This document shows positions 63,192 through 64,000 of a stretch of 64,000 bases of DNA, one piece after another. A model generated the notes under the pieces. That model made no database searches and was not told where the DNA came from. It saw only the letters and a list, made by a program, of their open reading frames with translations. Source of the stretch: Clostridia bacterium (GTDB lineage Bacteria; Bacillota; Clostridia; UBA1381; UBA9506); assembly GCA_017416855.1 (NCBI GenBank), contig JAFQAZ010000024.1:1-64000 (forward strand). The letters are read 5' to 3'. Numbering within the stretch: position 1 is the first letter of the stretch; every line of letters begins with the position of its first letter. A program made the translations under genes and the position numbers.

Positions 63192-64000
63192 ATGAAACAG
63201 ATTGCTGTCGGCATTCTGGCCCATGTAGATGCCGGAAAAACCACACTTTCAGAAGGGTTTTTATATACGGCGGGGGCTATACGAAAATTGGGCAGAGTGG
63301 ATGCAAAGGACACCTTTTTAGATACAGATGAAATAGAGAGAAAACGTGGCATTACCATTTTTTCGAAGCAGGCTGTGATGACGCTGGAAAACACAGTGAT
63401 AACATTACTGGATACGCCGGGTCACGTGGACTTTGTAGCGGAAGCTGAACGGACGCTTTCTGTGCTTGATTATGCCATTTTGGTGGTTAGTGGCACCGAT
63501 GGGGTGCAAAGCCACACCAAAACCGTTTGGGAAATGTTGAAAAAACACAACATTCCTGCGTTTGTTTTTATTAATAAGCTGGATTTATCCGGTAGCGATA
63601 AGGAACAGGTTTTGCAGTCTTTAAAAACAGAACTGACAGGTAATTTTGTTGATTTTACAGACGGTGAAGATATTCTTTCTGAAAATCTGGGCATGTGCAG
63701 CGAAGAATTAATGGATGAATTTTTAGCTGGTGGGTTATCTCAAAAAACAGTTGCTGCGGCCATTCAGAAAAGACAGGTTTTTCCCTGCTTTGCAGGCTCT
63801 GCTCTGAAAATGGAGGGCGTTGAGTTCTTTTTAAAAGCCTTCGACTGTTTAACGGAAGAAACGCCGGGGATGAATGAGTTTGGCGCCAAGATATTTAAAA
63901 TCGGTCAGGATGATAAAGGTAACCGCCTGACATATATGAAGGTGACCGGTGGCAGCTTAAAGGTTAAAAGCATGATTGAATCAGCGGAGGGGATAACGGA
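63192..64000 (+). CDS. TetM/EF-G-like ribosome-associated GTPase (3' end cut by window edge)
   Basis: The first 269 codons of a translational GTPase: P-loop LAHVDAGKTTLSEGFLYTAG, switch region [22 protein letters not shown] and NKLD. The AGAIRKLGRVD and ERKRGIT segments resemble the TetM/TetO ribosomal-protection family more than EF-G. Divergent chromosomal members of this branch are common in Clostridia and most have no proven tetracycline role, so I would not call it a resistance gene. The ATG follows GGAGGGAG. The C-terminal domains IV and V needed for a finer call lie outside the window. Confidence 0.85.
   Translation, partial: MKQIAVGILAHVDAGKTTLSEGFLYTAGAIRKLGRVDAKDTFLDTDEIERKRGITIFSKQAVMTLENTVITLLDTPGHVDFVAEAERTLSVLDYAILVVSGTDGVQSHTKTVWEMLKKHNIPAFVFINKLDLSGSDKEQVLQSLKTELTGNFVDFTDGEDILSENLGMCSEELMDEFLAGGLSQKTVAAAIQKRQVFPCFAGSALKMEGVEFFLKAFDCLTEETPGMNEFGAKIFKIGQDDKGNRLTYMKVTGGSLKVKSMIESAEGIT

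Noticed and set aside
63192-64000. Tetracycline resistance gene
   Set aside because: The TetM-like branch includes many chromosomal GTPases without this role, and domains IV-V are outside the window.

Overview
The window looks like chromosomal DNA of an anaerobic, spore-forming low-to-mid GC Clostridia member, probably gut- or sediment-associated. The evidence is SpoIIR, a SleB/CwlJ-type hydrolase, copper-amine-oxidase-like stalk proteins, a DUF1540 protein, a sensory-type [FeFe]-hydrogenase cluster, the bacterial L7Ae paralogue between rpoC and rpsL, AddA, and consistent TTGACA/TATAAT promoters with purine-rich ribosome binding sites. I cannot name a species.

Layout. 1-12365 (minus strand) is the transcription/translation core in the order rpoB, rpoC, L7Ae-like, rpsL, rpsG, fusA, tuf. 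It has its own promoter before rpoB, an internal promoter before the L7Ae gene and another before tuf. 12626-18872 holds a secreted MBL hydrolase with a DUF3006 partner, spoIIR, argC-argB (with an ARG-box-like operator) and two stalk-domain secreted proteins. A tRNA-Leu(CAG) follows at 19064. 19321-32156 is a carbohydrate/amino-sugar island: a TIM-barrel glycosidase-like protein, a LacX-type epimerase, a PIG-L deacetylase, a fructokinase, then a six-gene operon (BadF/MurK-like kinase, RpiR/MurR regulator, DUF6259 glycosidase-like protein, MurQ, GNAT, GH1). It carries no transporter. 32657-36537 is a methionine operon (metF, separate MetH reactivation domain, three-module metH).

36600-38300 is an AT-rich patch with a decayed gene, repeat fragments, a small protein and a ribokinase. 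38404-45262 contains an SDR, ilvB-ilvN, an orphan response regulator, and a 699-residue Card1-like (DUF1887) CARF-nuclease joined in frame to a metallo-beta-lactamase-fold domain, followed by an SGNH hydrolase. 45313-51578 has a D-malate/tartrate dehydrogenase divergent from a LysR regulator, an NSS transporter, a DUF1015 protein and a MATE exporter. 51727-55508 has a membrane-anchored NagZ, then an XRE-DNA-binding domain fused to phosphoglucosamine mutase, overlapped by a GlmU-C-terminal-like left-handed beta-helix protein. 55637-63129 has DUF1540, addA without addB, and a DRTGG / HATPase / sensory hydrogenase / DRTGG / PHP redox-sensing cluster with YjbQ. A TetM-like GTPase runs off the right edge.

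How the genes work together. NagZ (outside the membrane), the MurK-like kinase and MurQ form a plausible cell-wall amino-sugar recovery route. The MurR-type SIS regulator sits in the same operon, and the GlmM/GlmU-like pair feeds amino-sugar nucleotide synthesis. The two most unusual loci are the Card1-like/MBL fusion (42135-44234) and the XRE-GlmM fusion with its array of AGTTGC motifs (53087-54850). No CRISPR array or cas operon is visible in the window.
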